DNA of 64,000 bases from Mediterranea massiliensis (GTDB taxonomy: Bacteria > Bacteroidota > Bacteroidia > Bacteroidales > Bacteroidaceae), in NCBI GenBank assembly GCA_015060685.1, contig SUXZ01000004.1, positions 1 through 64,000 on the forward strand. The letters run 5' to 3'. Both the position numbers and the translations under genes were made by a program. The notes below the pieces were generated by a model. The model was not told the DNA's origin. It did not search any database and was given only the letters and a program-made list of their open reading frames with translations. Positions 46,786 to 57,479 of the stretch are shown piece after piece; position 1 is the stretch's first letter; every line of letters begins with the position of its first letter.

Positions 46786-47820
46786 TTATTTTATTTCTAC
46801 ATCGAATGTACCGGCACCATAAACATTGCGTGTGCGAAGCACAAGGGTGTCTTTGGTTGCGTACTTCATGTTGCGACTGCCAAAGTCAACGGTATAGTCC
46901 AAATAGAGTGCATTACGCTCTTTACCGCCTAAGCTGTTCTTTTCGCCGTCGACAACAAACTTACCAGAACCAGATACTTCAATATCATCCGATTGGTCGG
47001 TAATGGTGCAGTTTCCTTGTTCGTCGAATGTCAGGTGGAGGTCGTAACCGAACGAGTTACCGTTTTCATCCTTAGTAGTCAACGAGAGGATATTCTTGCG
47101 ATAGCCATTGGTGCTGATGCCAACTACCTCGTCCTTTTCTACATGAGATGCATGGCGAACCAATGTCTTTGATGCACCGGCAATAGTTGCTTGGTCTACA
47201 CCACGGCGCAAGTATTCACCATGCCATGGATTGACGAACTTCACACAGTACAAAACAAAGTTCTTGGGTTGGATGCTCCAATCGTCAGCTTTTGTCAAGC
47301 GTGGCGATGCAAGGGTTGACTTACCTTCAAGGATGGAATCAGCACCTTGAACGTCTGTCATCACAATGGGAATTACATAGTTGTTGCTCAATGATTTCTC
47401 GTCAGCAAAGAATGCATCTGTCAATTCTACTTCAACACCGTCAGAAATGCTTCCCTTAGGAATGTTGATTTGCTTGCTAAGTAAGTTGTAGTAGTTGCTT
47501 GGCATAGGCAATACTTGTGTATCGGTTCCTTTGAAGTATAAGTTCTGACACAATGATTCATCTACTTTGTAATCGATGATAACATTGCGGCGATTGTTAT
47601 ATCCACCACCCCAAACAGCTTTGATTTTAATCTTGTGTTCGTTGTCCATAGAATTGTCAACGAATTCGTCTTCGCCCAATTCTACAGTACGTGTAGCATA
47701 TTGGTTGGCAAAATATACAGTCTGATAGTCGAAATCATCAAATTCATTGTTTTGGCTTTCACATGCAGTCAGTCCAATCAGCATTGTAGCCATTGCAATG
47801 TTCAATATATTCTTTTTCAT
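46786..47820 (-). CDS. DUF1735/DUF5627-type surface lipoprotein
   Basis: A 344-aa lipoprotein: MKKNILNIAMATMLIGLTAC (Cys20) then ESQNNEFDDFD (acidic export signal). The N-terminal half (YQTVYFANQYATRTVELGEDEF, IPKGSISDGVEVELTD) is DUF1735-like and the C-terminal half, beginning near WHGEYLRRGVD, is DUF5627-like. Proteins of this type occupy the SusE-like glycan-binding slot in xylan PULs. It follows SusD2 by 35 bp in the operon. Confidence 0.8.
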   Translation of the reverse strand: MKKNILNIAMATMLIGLTACESQNNEFDDFDYQTVYFANQYATRTVELGEDEFVDNSMDNEHKIKIKAVWGGGYNNRRNVIIDYKVDESLCQNLYFKGTDTQVLPMPSNYYNLLSKQINIPKGSISDGVEVELTDAFFADEKSLSNNYVIPIVMTDVQGADSILEGKSTLASPRLTKADDWSIQPKNFVLYCVKFVNPWHGEYLRRGVDQATIAGASKTLVRHASHVEKDEVVGISTNGYRKNILSLTTKDENGNSFGYDLHLTFDEQGNCTITDQSDDIEVSGSGKFVVDGEKNSLGGKERNALYLDYTVDFGSRNMKYATKDTLVLRTRNVYGAGTFDVEIK

Positions 47821-47855
47821 ACTCTAATTCTTAGTTTTTAATTTTTAATTCTACA

Positions 47856-49616
47856 TTACTCCCATCCCTTGTTTTGTTTCAAGTTGCTATATTTCAGCAT
47901 CTCTGAATAAGGAATCGGGCAATAGCGCATATAGTCTTCGTACAGACGTTTTTCTACTTCCTTGATTTCGTATGTACCATCCGATTTCCAATCGATGCCC
48001 AGAACGGTTTCGTTCAAATCGGCATTCCAACGGCGCAAGTCCCAGAAACGGTGTCCTTCGAAGCAGAGTTCCAGACGACGTTCATTGCGAATCAATTCGC
48101 GCATCTTATCCTTGCTTGTAGCGCAAGCCTCCAAGTATGGGTCTTCATTGCCACCTACACCTGCACGCTGACGGATAGCCTTGATTACATCGTATGCAGA
48201 ATATCCGACTTTTGCATCCTTAGGCCCCCATGCTTCATTGGCAGCTTCGGCAAAGTCCAAGTACATTTCTGTGAAACGGATACGAGGGGTATAGTGTTGC
48301 TGGTTAGATGAAGAGTTCGGGTTACAGTTTACATCCATACGCAAACGCTTGCGCATGTAGTAACCGGTACGGGTTGACTTCTGTTCTACAGCATCAACGC
48401 CATCATCAGTTCCCATAGAGCTTCCTGTGTAGATAACACTATTGTTCACACCGGCTGTACTGCCATTATAAATAATGTATTTGGCCAAGCGTGGGTCGCG
48501 ATTTGCATAAGGAGCATTCTTGTCATACTCGCTGTTTGCATCTGTAATAGGATATCCATTGGCCATGGGGAATGCATTTACCAGGTTTTGTGATGGGTTC
48601 ATTTGGCCGTTACCATACAATGATGGAGGGAAGTTTGCAGATTCTTGAGTGTTGTCACCACTGGTTCTGTTTTCGCGCCAAAGGATTTCGTTGGGGTTTA
48701 CACCATCTGCTGCAACATCAACAACAGCTTTCAAATAGTATTCTACTCCGTCTGATGCCAATCCGCTAATGCCACCTTTGTAGTTCAATACGTCGGCTGC
48801 TGCATAGGCTGCATCTTCCCAAGTGGTAGTGTTGCTTGCATCTTGGAATGCAGGGCTGGCTGCCAACATGGTTAGGCGTGTGCGGTAAGCACGAGCAATC
48901 AGCCCGTTGAATAATTGGCGTGCTTTAGCTCCGTTTACAGTGTTGTACTTACCGAAATCCTGTGTGATAGAAGTGAATTCTGCAGGAACGGCATTTACAT
49001 CATCATATTCCCAAGGAAGCAACTCTTCTGCCATCTTCAGGTCGTCCAAGGCTTGTTGTACGCACTTTTCAAATGTGTCGCGTTCGCGATTGAAATCAGA
49101 ATTTACAGTTTGGAATTCTGTAAATACAGGTACACCCAACAATTCGCCTTCTGCAGTGAAACCTGCGTGTGCACGCAACAGATAATACATGTACATACCT
49201 CTCAATCCGTAGGCTTCACCTTTTGTACGACGATTGAAAAGTTTGCTCAACTCTTCGTCTGTAGACCAGTTTACCTTATCTACATTCTCCAAGTAGAGAT
49301 TGATGTATTGGATAGCAGCAATAGCATTGCCCCATTGGTTGGTTGGAGAATATGATGCTGCAGTCCAAGAACCCGTAGCCATGTTCAGGTATGTGTTCGA
49401 CTTTTGGTTGGTTACCGCATCGTCTGTTCCGTATTCGCTGTTGTCATATACACCCGGAATCGTGCGATATACATTTACCAACATGCCTAAGGCATAGGTA
49501 GGGTCGTTATACATTTGCTCTACGTCCTTGAAGTTCTCTATAGCCGGTTCGAAAAGGTCGTCGCAGCTACTGAACATCACGCTTAAAGCAATAAATAATG
49601 ATAATATCTTTTTCAT
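47856..49616 (-). CDS. SusD-like lipoprotein 2
   Basis: A 586-aa RagB/SusD-family protein: signal MKKILSLFIALSVMFSSC (Cys18) followed by DDLFEPAIE. Helical repeats include GEAYGLRGMYMYYLLRAH; the C-terminal AIRQRAGVG, RNERRLELCFEGHRFWDLRRW and YCPIPYSEM are conserved. Partner of the SusC gene 29 bp upstream in the transcript; it binds the oligosaccharide at the cell surface. Confidence 0.95.
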   Translation of the reverse strand: MKKILSLFIALSVMFSSCDDLFEPAIENFKDVEQMYNDPTYALGMLVNVYRTIPGVYDNSEYGTDDAVTNQKSNTYLNMATGSWTAASYSPTNQWGNAIAAIQYINLYLENVDKVNWSTDEELSKLFNRRTKGEAYGLRGMYMYYLLRAHAGFTAEGELLGVPVFTEFQTVNSDFNRERDTFEKCVQQALDDLKMAEELLPWEYDDVNAVPAEFTSITQDFGKYNTVNGAKARQLFNGLIARAYRTRLTMLAASPAFQDASNTTTWEDAAYAAADVLNYKGGISGLASDGVEYYLKAVVDVAADGVNPNEILWRENRTSGDNTQESANFPPSLYGNGQMNPSQNLVNAFPMANGYPITDANSEYDKNAPYANRDPRLAKYIIYNGSTAGVNNSVIYTGSSMGTDDGVDAVEQKSTRTGYYMRKRLRMDVNCNPNSSSNQQHYTPRIRFTEMYLDFAEAANEAWGPKDAKVGYSAYDVIKAIRQRAGVGGNEDPYLEACATSKDKMRELIRNERRLELCFEGHRFWDLRRWNADLNETVLGIDWKSDGTYEIKEVEKRLYEDYMRYCPIPYSEMLKYSNLKQNKGWE

Positions 49617-49645
49617 ATTTTCTTCTTGTTTCTTTGTTTATATAC

Positions 49646-52441
49646 TTAGAAAGAAGCCTTCAAACCTACATAGATGTTGCGGTATTGAGGGGCTGAGCCG
49701 ATATTCATATCCAGGTGCTCACGTTCTTTAGAGATTGTAAGCAAGTTGCTGCCACCAAGATATACACTTAAATCTTTCACCACCTTGTTTTGGAACATTT
49801 GTTGTGGGAAGTCATAAGTAAGCTGTACATTGCTCAAACGGAAATAGTTGCGATCGTACATCCAGAAAGTAGAATTACGATAGTTGTTATCACCGTTAGT
49901 TGTAGTCAGACGAGGATATGTTGCTACATCAGCAGTTTCTGGTGTCCAACGTCCCCAAACAACATCCGAGAACTTGCTTGTTCCTCTGTTCCAATAATAA
50001 GAGCTGTTCTTGAAATCAACAGCACCGCGTTGTCCGGCTCCTTGTGCATAGAAAGTGAAGTCTTTGTACTTAACAGTCAAATTCATTGCATAAGAGAATG
50101 GAGGTGCAGCCCAACCGTTTTTACCCAATTGAACTTGGTCGTTCGAGTCGATAACATTATCATTGTTGATGTCCTTGTACTTCAAATCACCAGGTTTCAC
50201 TTCACCGAAAGTTTGGCGGGCATGCGAGGCAATGTCTGCCTGGTCTTTGAAGAATCCTTCGCAAACATATCCATATGCCGCATCCAATGGACGACCTTGA
50301 CGAAGCAGATAATCGTAATCGGACACTTCATCACGCAATTTGGCTTCTGAAGAATAGAACATACCGCTTACACCGAATGTTACATCCCAATCGCCGAACT
50401 TCTTGTTTGCGCTCAATGCAAAATCTACACCTGTACGCTTGTCTTCATTGTAGTTTGTCCAAGGCAAGAAGTCGGTAAAGTAAGAAGGATAAAGAGTTGA
50501 TGCACCTTGTGTCAACAAACCATTGGTTGATTGTACAAAGTAGTTCGCATTAACTTTCAACAGCTTGTTGAACAGTGTAGCGTCGATACCTACACGGAAC
50601 TCTTCACGAGTAATGAAATCCAAGTCGGCATTGTCACCGCGCTTAGAACCGGTAGTCCAACCACCGCCTACGCCATCGCGCCATTGATACCAACCGAAGT
50701 CGTCGATGAAGTAGCCTTTGTAGAGGTAGAAATCGCTGATGTCCAAATCTTGGTGTAACTTGGCATAAGATGCCGTAATCTTCAAATCATCAACGAAGTT
50801 TACATTGTTGCGGAAGAAATCTTCATTGCTTATTCTCCATCCTAAAGATAGTGAAGGTGAGAATGCACCACGGTTACCTTCGGCCAATTTTGCAGAGTGT
50901 ACATACGCTCCACTGAAATCGGCATAGTATTTGTGTGCATAGTTATATGCGGCACGCAATCCTAAGTTTACGTTGCTGGTGCGGTGGTACAAGTTGCTAC
51001 CATGGTCAGAGTCGGCAGAAGCTTGTGTTTGGTATCCCCATCCCAACAATGTGGCAGATACGTTATGGTCTTTGGCAAATGTATTCACATAATCAAATTG
51101 TGCGCTGAACATCATGGTTTGGTCATAAGTAGATTTGCCAACATATTCGTTAGTAGATTTCTTGTCTTCACCATATTTGTTCAGGCCGATAATCATGTCT
51201 TTACCGTTTACGTTGCTCCAGATAGGTTCATAAGTAGCATACGTTTCACTGAAAGCTTCCGAATAGTATGAAATGTAGTCCACACTATATGCAGTCTTGA
51301 AGGTAAGTCCCTTCAATAATGAACTGAGGTCGGCTTGCAGTGTTACGTCGAACATGAATTTACGTGCTTTTTCTTTAGTATAACCCGAAGCAAGCAGTTC
51401 AGAGAACACATTTGTTTGTGTAGCATTTGTTCCCCCCAACAGATATTGTCCGTCAATCAAGTGGATACTATTGGTAATGTGCTCTTGTATAGCTGCTGAA
51501 TTAGGATCCATCATGCTGATAGGTAGCAAAGGGGTAACCCAGTTAGGACGCAATGTAGCTGCGTCGCCCCAGAAGTTACCACGTCCATCATGTTGGTTGT
51601 TGATGATGACAGCAGCGTTGGTGGTAGCCTTCAACCATGAAGAAAGGGTCATGTCAACATTTCCTCTGACGTTCAGATTCAAGTCGTAGGCATTCTTTGC
51701 TTCTCCATATTTCAAGATGTCGTTGTTGTAGTCCATGCCAAAATTCAGGTAGTAGCGTGTTTTGTCATTACCGCCATAGATTTCACCTGTAACGTCGGCA
51801 TTATAATACATCTTTCTCAGATAGTCGTCGCTATAAAAATCAATGTTCGGATAGCGATAAGGGTTAGTTCCCATTGCAGTATGGTAGATTGTAGTAGCAT
51901 CGTAATAATCAGACAACCCGTCGTTGCGGCGTGCTTCATTATACAATGTCATATAGCAATCTGCATCCAAATACTTCGGATATGCTTTAGGCAGATTGAT
52001 GCCGGCATTTGCACGTACATCGATTTGCATATCCTGTACCTTACCGCGTTTGGTAGTAATCAAGATTACACCTTTTGCTGCGCGGCTACCATAGAGTGCT
52101 ACCGATGCAGCATCTTTCAATACGGTAACGCTTTCTACTTCAGAAGCACGTACGTTAGCTGCCGATCGGGGCATACCATCTACCATAATCAAGGCTTCTT
52201 GCCCCCAAATATTACCCGTATAACCGCCTACCATATCCAGGCCAATCAGGCTATACGAACTATTCAATTTATTTGTCAGCTCTGATGTGTTGACCTTCGA
52301 AACTGCTTGAATCACATCTTCTTGGGCAACGGTACCAAAGGCTACGTTTATCAGGCTGTCCTTACCATCTTGTGCACGTACTCCGGCACCAAGCATTAAG
52401 GCAAGCATTGTACAGCCAATATATTTATACATTCTTTTCAT
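49646..52441 (-). CDS. SusC-like transporter 2, lacking the N-terminal regulatory-like domain
   Basis: A 931-aa TonB-dependent transporter. After the signal peptide (MKRMYKYIGCTMLALMLGAG to ARAQ-like cleavage) the chain goes almost directly into a TonB-box/plug region, DSLINVAFGTVAQEDVIQAV, without the carboxypeptidase D-like domain present in both other SusC proteins of the window. The plug (ALIMVDGMPRSAANVRASEV, TVLKDAASVALYGSRAAKGV) and barrel to a terminal KASF are complete. Paired with SusD2. Confidence 0.94.
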   Translation of the reverse strand: MKRMYKYIGCTMLALMLGAGVRAQDGKDSLINVAFGTVAQEDVIQAVSKVNTSELTNKLNSSYSLIGLDMVGGYTGNIWGQEALIMVDGMPRSAANVRASEVESVTVLKDAASVALYGSRAAKGVILITTKRGKVQDMQIDVRANAGINLPKAYPKYLDADCYMTLYNEARRNDGLSDYYDATTIYHTAMGTNPYRYPNIDFYSDDYLRKMYYNADVTGEIYGGNDKTRYYLNFGMDYNNDILKYGEAKNAYDLNLNVRGNVDMTLSSWLKATTNAAVIINNQHDGRGNFWGDAATLRPNWVTPLLPISMMDPNSAAIQEHITNSIHLIDGQYLLGGTNATQTNVFSELLASGYTKEKARKFMFDVTLQADLSSLLKGLTFKTAYSVDYISYYSEAFSETYATYEPIWSNVNGKDMIIGLNKYGEDKKSTNEYVGKSTYDQTMMFSAQFDYVNTFAKDHNVSATLLGWGYQTQASADSDHGSNLYHRTSNVNLGLRAAYNYAHKYYADFSGAYVHSAKLAEGNRGAFSPSLSLGWRISNEDFFRNNVNFVDDLKITASYAKLHQDLDISDFYLYKGYFIDDFGWYQWRDGVGGGWTTGSKRGDNADLDFITREEFRVGIDATLFNKLLKVNANYFVQSTNGLLTQGASTLYPSYFTDFLPWTNYNEDKRTGVDFALSANKKFGDWDVTFGVSGMFYSSEAKLRDEVSDYDYLLRQGRPLDAAYGYVCEGFFKDQADIASHARQTFGEVKPGDLKYKDINNDNVIDSNDQVQLGKNGWAAPPFSYAMNLTVKYKDFTFYAQGAGQRGAVDFKNSSYYWNRGTSKFSDVVWGRWTPETADVATYPRLTTTNGDNNYRNSTFWMYDRNYFRLSNVQLTYDFPQQMFQNKVVKDLSVYLGGSNLLTISKEREHLDMNIGSAPQYRNIYVGLKASF

Positions 52442-52475
52442 TTTCGAATCTTTTTATGTTTATACGTCAACAAGA

Positions 52476-54347
52476 TTACCATCCAGGGTTTTGATAAAAA
52501 CCTTCATAAAGATTTGCATCTTTTGTAGGGATTGGGAACCAATAATGGCGATCAGTGTATTTGCGTTCGAACAATACCACTTCGCGCAAGTTTTGGATAG
52601 GATTCTCTTCCGGATTATCGTAATCGTAATTGTTAGGATCTTTACGATCGAATTCGATACCGATTTTCAAGTTGTATGGTTGCTTGTCGAGCAACAACCA
52701 ACGACGCAAATCGTGGAAACGCATACCTTCGAATGCCAATTCTACAGCACGCTCACGACGCAACTCGTCGAGGAGCAATTCTTGGTTGGTAGTATATTTT
52801 TCCAATACATCGGCTACTCCTGCACGTTGACGAATCTTGTTGATTGCATCCAGGGCTGTTAGGTTATAATCTTTAGCAGTGCTTGTAGCAGAGCCATATC
52901 CCATCAGAGTAGCTTCGGCATACATCAAATATACATCGGCCAGACGCATCAAGCTGAGTGCTGCAAGGTTGTTTTCTTTATAACCATCTGCACCATTCAT
53001 CAATTGTGGACACCATTTCATGTTCATGTATCCGGTATAGCAACCTTTCTTGTTGTTTACTTCTTCCGATTCACGACCACCTGTAAAGAGTTCGGCTGTA
53101 CCGCCAGCGCCACCGGTGCTCTTCCATTTTACACCGTCGAACATATAGTTCTTGTAGAAACGTGGGTCGCGGTTCTTCCATGGATAAGTAGGGTCATAAC
53201 CAGATTCTGCATCTGCTTGGGTAATGTCTTCAGGCAGTCTATAGCCATTTGCCATACCGAAATAGTTGGCATAGTTGGCAGTAGGCCAACACTTGATACC
53301 CGATGATTCGATTGATTGTGGACGCCAGTCGTTCACCATGTTCCAACGCCAGCGATGAGCAAGTTCTGCAAGATTTTCCAAGAAAATAGCTTCTTTTACA
53401 CCTGGAATCTTACCGCCTGAGTTATGCATCAAGAACAGCTCGTTGTATTGGTCGATAGATGCCAATTCATATCTGCCGGTTTGTTCGGTCAGTTTCAGGG
53501 CCTGTGCCAATGCATCTGCACCACGCTTACAAAGTTCAGTGTTATATGCCTTAGCACCTCCCGATACGGAGTTCATCAACGGACTACCTGCCCAAAGCAA
53601 AATTTTTCCTTTGTATGCCAATGCCATGATTTTGTTGGCGCGCATATCGTTCTTGCCCAACGTATTCTTACCTACAGTTGTTTGGTCCCAATCAACAGGG
53701 AGCAGATTGGCTGCATGGTCCAGGTCGGCTGCGCATTTCTCGGCACATTCTTGCCATGTCAGGCGGTTCAATGTCGGAGTTTGGTCGGCAGGCAATACAT
53801 GGTCAATGTAAGGCATACCGCCCCACCATTCCATCACCATAAAGTGCAACCAAGCACGGAAGAAATAGAGCTGACCTTCAATGAGGTTACGTTCTTCTTG
53901 TGTGGCATTTACCAGCAGGTCTAAGTTCTCTATACCAATGTTGGCTTTACGGATGCCATACCAGCAAGAGGCCCAAAGATTTGCCTTTTCACGTCTACCG
54001 CTGCCAAAACCGCCCGAACGAGGGTAGCCATAGTAAGCAGTTGTCCAACCCCAGAAGTTGCCATTATCAACGTCGCGAGCTTGCAAACGGGTTTCTTGGG
54101 GTTCCCAATACTCTTCTTCTCCATAGTTCCAACATGTGTGATATTCGTTATTGGTTACTACCGGAATACAAGCATATAGTTCTTCAACGAAACCTTGGAA
54201 GTTCTTGAAGTTCTTATATGGGTCTGTTGGTGCAATGTCGCTATCTGGAGCCTTGTCCAAATAGTCTGTACACGATGTTGTACCCACAATGGTTGCCATC
54301 ATGATGGCGATTACCATTGAAAAGCGATTAATATATTTCATGTTCAT
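52476..54347 (-). CDS. SusD-like lipoprotein 1
   Basis: A 623-aa RagB/SusD-family protein: MNMKYINRFSMVIAIMMATI to a lipobox at TTSC, then TDYLDKAPDSD. Typical features: GQLYFFRAWLHFMVMEWWGG, AINKIRQRAGVADVL, RRERAVELAFEGMRFHDLRRW and HYWFPIPTKD. Located 12 bp after SusC1, which it should cap at the cell surface. Confidence 0.95.
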   Translation of the reverse strand: MNMKYINRFSMVIAIMMATIVGTTSCTDYLDKAPDSDIAPTDPYKNFKNFQGFVEELYACIPVVTNNEYHTCWNYGEEEYWEPQETRLQARDVDNGNFWGWTTAYYGYPRSGGFGSGRREKANLWASCWYGIRKANIGIENLDLLVNATQEERNLIEGQLYFFRAWLHFMVMEWWGGMPYIDHVLPADQTPTLNRLTWQECAEKCAADLDHAANLLPVDWDQTTVGKNTLGKNDMRANKIMALAYKGKILLWAGSPLMNSVSGGAKAYNTELCKRGADALAQALKLTEQTGRYELASIDQYNELFLMHNSGGKIPGVKEAIFLENLAELAHRWRWNMVNDWRPQSIESSGIKCWPTANYANYFGMANGYRLPEDITQADAESGYDPTYPWKNRDPRFYKNYMFDGVKWKSTGGAGGTAELFTGGRESEEVNNKKGCYTGYMNMKWCPQLMNGADGYKENNLAALSLMRLADVYLMYAEATLMGYGSATSTAKDYNLTALDAINKIRQRAGVADVLEKYTTNQELLLDELRRERAVELAFEGMRFHDLRRWLLLDKQPYNLKIGIEFDRKDPNNYDYDNPEENPIQNLREVVLFERKYTDRHYWFPIPTKDANLYEGFYQNPGW

Positions 54348-54359
54348 ACTATACTTATA

Positions 54360-57300
54360 TTATAATGAGATGTCAATACCCAAGTTGAAACGACGCATGG
54401 TTGGATATGCACCATCACCAGAACCTCCTGCAAAGTTAGATTCACGGTCGTCGGGCATGTCGGTCCACATATAAAGGTTGTCACCATTCAAGAATACACG
54501 CAAGCTGTTTATACCAAGATTCTTGAGCAGATTGTTCTTAAATGTATAGGCTAATTCTACATTCTTTAAACGAACAAACGAACCGTCATACCAATAACGT
54601 GTACCCACAGCCGAAGCATCGATAGTGGTTCCCCAACGTGGAGTAGGCAATGATGCATTTCCACCGGGTGTCCAATAGCTGCCTTCTGCATAGGCTACGT
54701 GAGCTGTACTACGGAATGTCGGGAAATTTACTTCACGCGACACATTGTTAACACCATAGAATTGAGCCATAATGCTGAATCCTTTCCATTCGGCACCGAA
54801 TGCTACATTGAATGTGTTTTGTGGAATGGAAGCATATTGATAAGGTGCACGGTCGTCAACATCAACCAAACCATCGCCATTGAAGTCAATAATGTAATAA
54901 TCGCCAGGCAATTTAAGGTTGTTGGCTGTTGTCCATGCAGTACTGCCAATTACGTCGTCCCATGAAGACAAGTTTCCTTTGTCGATATATGCATAAGTCT
55001 GTCCAATGGCATGACCGGCAGCTTTTTGGTATTCTGGTAACAAAGCAGCGTCATCCTTGAACACTACTTCATTGACAGCATGAGTCAAACTTGAATTCAA
55101 CCAAGCACGAATGCCGTTTTTGAATGTATGGTTGAAGCGAAGTTCAACTTCGTAACCGCTACTTTTTGTCTCACCCAAGTTGGCACTTGGAGCAGTGGCA
55201 CCGAAGTATGATGGAATCGCACGGCTACCGCCACCAATCAAAATGTCGTTACGAACATCGTTGAAGTAGTCCACCGAACCGGCAATCAACCCTCCGAATA
55301 CAGAGAAATCTAAACCGAAGTTTCGTTTTTCTACAGTTTCCCAACCGATGTTCGGGTTGCCCAATGTGGCAATCTTATAGAATGTATAAGGAGATGCTCC
55401 AGGATTGATAGAACCCATATCCACACTGCCACCATAAGAATAGGCATCTTGATACAGCCAACGTCCACCGATGCTGTCATCACCTACACGTCCCCAAGAG
55501 ATACGGAGTTTCAACATGTCCAAAATGCTCTTTTCGCGCAATGAAGCCATAAATGGTTCTTCGCTAATCATCCAACCACCAGATACAGATGGGAAGAATG
55601 CAAATCGCTTGTCAGAACTAAACTTTTCTGAACCGTTGTATGCACCGTTGAACTCAGCAAAATAGCGTAATGCCCAATTGTAAGTCAAACGGAATACCCA
55701 GTCTTCACGATAATGAGCAAATTCCGAGCCACTTGCATATTTGTCGCGGCTGAAAAGGGCAAGAGCTGTTACTCCATGCTTGCCAAAATCGCGTGCATAG
55801 TTCATTTGCATTGAGTAGTATAACTTACGATAAGTACCCTTGCTTGCGCTACCTGCTTGGTGTGCCCAATAAATAGGGTTGATGGTTGCTTCCAATCCGG
55901 TACCGATATTGGGGTCTGTTTCGTAAGAGAATTCACCTGTATCTGGATTCACCCAAAGACGTTGTGAATTGTGGTATAAGTCGTTTACACCACGGCCACT
56001 TTCTGTGAATCTATAGTCCAAAGAAACATTTGCTTTGAAACTTAACCCTTCAGTTATCATTGATAAGTCTTGGTTCAACGCAAAGTCGGTAGTCAGTTTG
56101 GTTGTTGTACGCTTTTCGTTACCGGCTGTAGCCAAGATGTATGCAGAGTTCGGAACATCTGCGTTACGTGGTGCGTACCATCCCCACATGCCGTTAGAGT
56201 AGATAGGGCGCATAGCATCGGGAGCTGACTTGTAGGCAGAGTTCCAATAAGAGGCATCACCAGATCCCATGTTCCAAGGTACTGTTTGTTGTGCGTTCGA
56301 TGCAAACAAATTGGTAGAGAACTTAGTTGTTTTTGTCAAGTTGAAGTCGAGGTTACTACGTACATTAATGCGATTGTATCCAAAACCTGTATCGTATCCA
56401 CGACCATTGTCGAAGTCTTTGAACAAGTCGCCTTCGTGAGCGAAATCAACAGCTGCAAAATATCTTACGAACTTGCTACCACCCGATACGTTTACACTTG
56501 TATTGTATGAAATGGCGCTGTCTTTGAATAGGAATTCTTCCCAGTCAACGTTAGGATAGCGGTCCCATTCGGTTGTGTTAGCCGGATAGCGATACTTATG
56601 TATAATGTCGGCAGGTGTGTAGTTGGCCCAACCCAATGGGTTGATAGCTGCTTCACGTTCAATAGAGTTATTCATCAGATAGAATGTGTCGTATGCATCA
56701 TATTTTTCAGGGAGTTTTGATGCAACTTTAGCAGTCATATTGGCTCTAACACGTACTTGTGCTTTACCTTCTTGTCCGCGTTTGGTAGTGATAAGGATTA
56801 CACCGTTAGCTCCCTTAACACCGTAAACGGCAGTAGCAGAAGCATCCTTAAGTACAGAAATGCTTTCTACAGAAGAGATATCAACGCTACTCATTTCGCG
56901 CTCGATACCATCAACCAAAACCAAGGGGGCACTGCTGTTCCATGAACTTTGTGTACGGATGATGATTTGTGGATCTTCCGAACCTGGCATACCAGATGAA
57001 CTTGATGTGATTACACCCGGAAGATTACCGGTAAGTGCTTGACCCAAGTTTGATACACCACCTGCACGTTCAAGAACTTTTGCGTTGGTTTGTGTGATAG
57101 AACCAACTACAGATGCTTTCTTCTGTTGGCCGTAACCAACTACAACTACTTCTTCAAGGAGTTGCGAGTCATCTTCTAATACAATTTTCAATAGCTTGTC
57201 TGAGGCTTTAACCTCTTTGGTACGCATACCAACGTACGAAATTACAAGCACAGAGTTGTTGTTAGGTACATTTAATTGAAATTTACCATCAATGTCTGTT

Positions 57301-57479
57301 ATAGTGCCAACTGATGCGTTTTCTTTTAAAACGACTGATGCTCCGATAACAGTTTCTCCGTTGCCATCAAGGACAACACCTTCCACTTTCATTCCTTGTG
57401 CATTGGCCGATTGCCATGTAAACATCATCAGAAATAGAATGAAAGGTATTTTCCAAATTTTAAATTCAAAATTCTTCAT
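54360..57479 (-). CDS. SusC-like TonB-dependent transporter 1
   Basis: A 1039-aa transporter, first gene of the PUL operon. Signal peptide (ending about SANAQG), carboxypeptidase D regulatory-like domain (VEGVVLDGNGETVIGASVVL...), TonB box LLEEVVVVGYGQQKKASVVG, plug and full barrel. Read on the minus strand from a promoter upstream of 57479; followed by SusD1. It should import the oligosaccharides of the locus into the periplasm. Confidence 0.96.
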   Translation of the reverse strand: MKNFEFKIWKIPFILFLMMFTWQSANAQGMKVEGVVLDGNGETVIGASVVLKENASVGTITDIDGKFQLNVPNNNSVLVISYVGMRTKEVKASDKLLKIVLEDDSQLLEEVVVVGYGQQKKASVVGSITQTNAKVLERAGGVSNLGQALTGNLPGVITSSSSGMPGSEDPQIIIRTQSSWNSSAPLVLVDGIEREMSSVDISSVESISVLKDASATAVYGVKGANGVILITTKRGQEGKAQVRVRANMTAKVASKLPEKYDAYDTFYLMNNSIEREAAINPLGWANYTPADIIHKYRYPANTTEWDRYPNVDWEEFLFKDSAISYNTSVNVSGGSKFVRYFAAVDFAHEGDLFKDFDNGRGYDTGFGYNRINVRSNLDFNLTKTTKFSTNLFASNAQQTVPWNMGSGDASYWNSAYKSAPDAMRPIYSNGMWGWYAPRNADVPNSAYILATAGNEKRTTTKLTTDFALNQDLSMITEGLSFKANVSLDYRFTESGRGVNDLYHNSQRLWVNPDTGEFSYETDPNIGTGLEATINPIYWAHQAGSASKGTYRKLYYSMQMNYARDFGKHGVTALALFSRDKYASGSEFAHYREDWVFRLTYNWALRYFAEFNGAYNGSEKFSSDKRFAFFPSVSGGWMISEEPFMASLREKSILDMLKLRISWGRVGDDSIGGRWLYQDAYSYGGSVDMGSINPGASPYTFYKIATLGNPNIGWETVEKRNFGLDFSVFGGLIAGSVDYFNDVRNDILIGGGSRAIPSYFGATAPSANLGETKSSGYEVELRFNHTFKNGIRAWLNSSLTHAVNEVVFKDDAALLPEYQKAAGHAIGQTYAYIDKGNLSSWDDVIGSTAWTTANNLKLPGDYYIIDFNGDGLVDVDDRAPYQYASIPQNTFNVAFGAEWKGFSIMAQFYGVNNVSREVNFPTFRSTAHVAYAEGSYWTPGGNASLPTPRWGTTIDASAVGTRYWYDGSFVRLKNVELAYTFKNNLLKNLGINSLRVFLNGDNLYMWTDMPDDRESNFAGGSGDGAYPTMRRFNLGIDISL

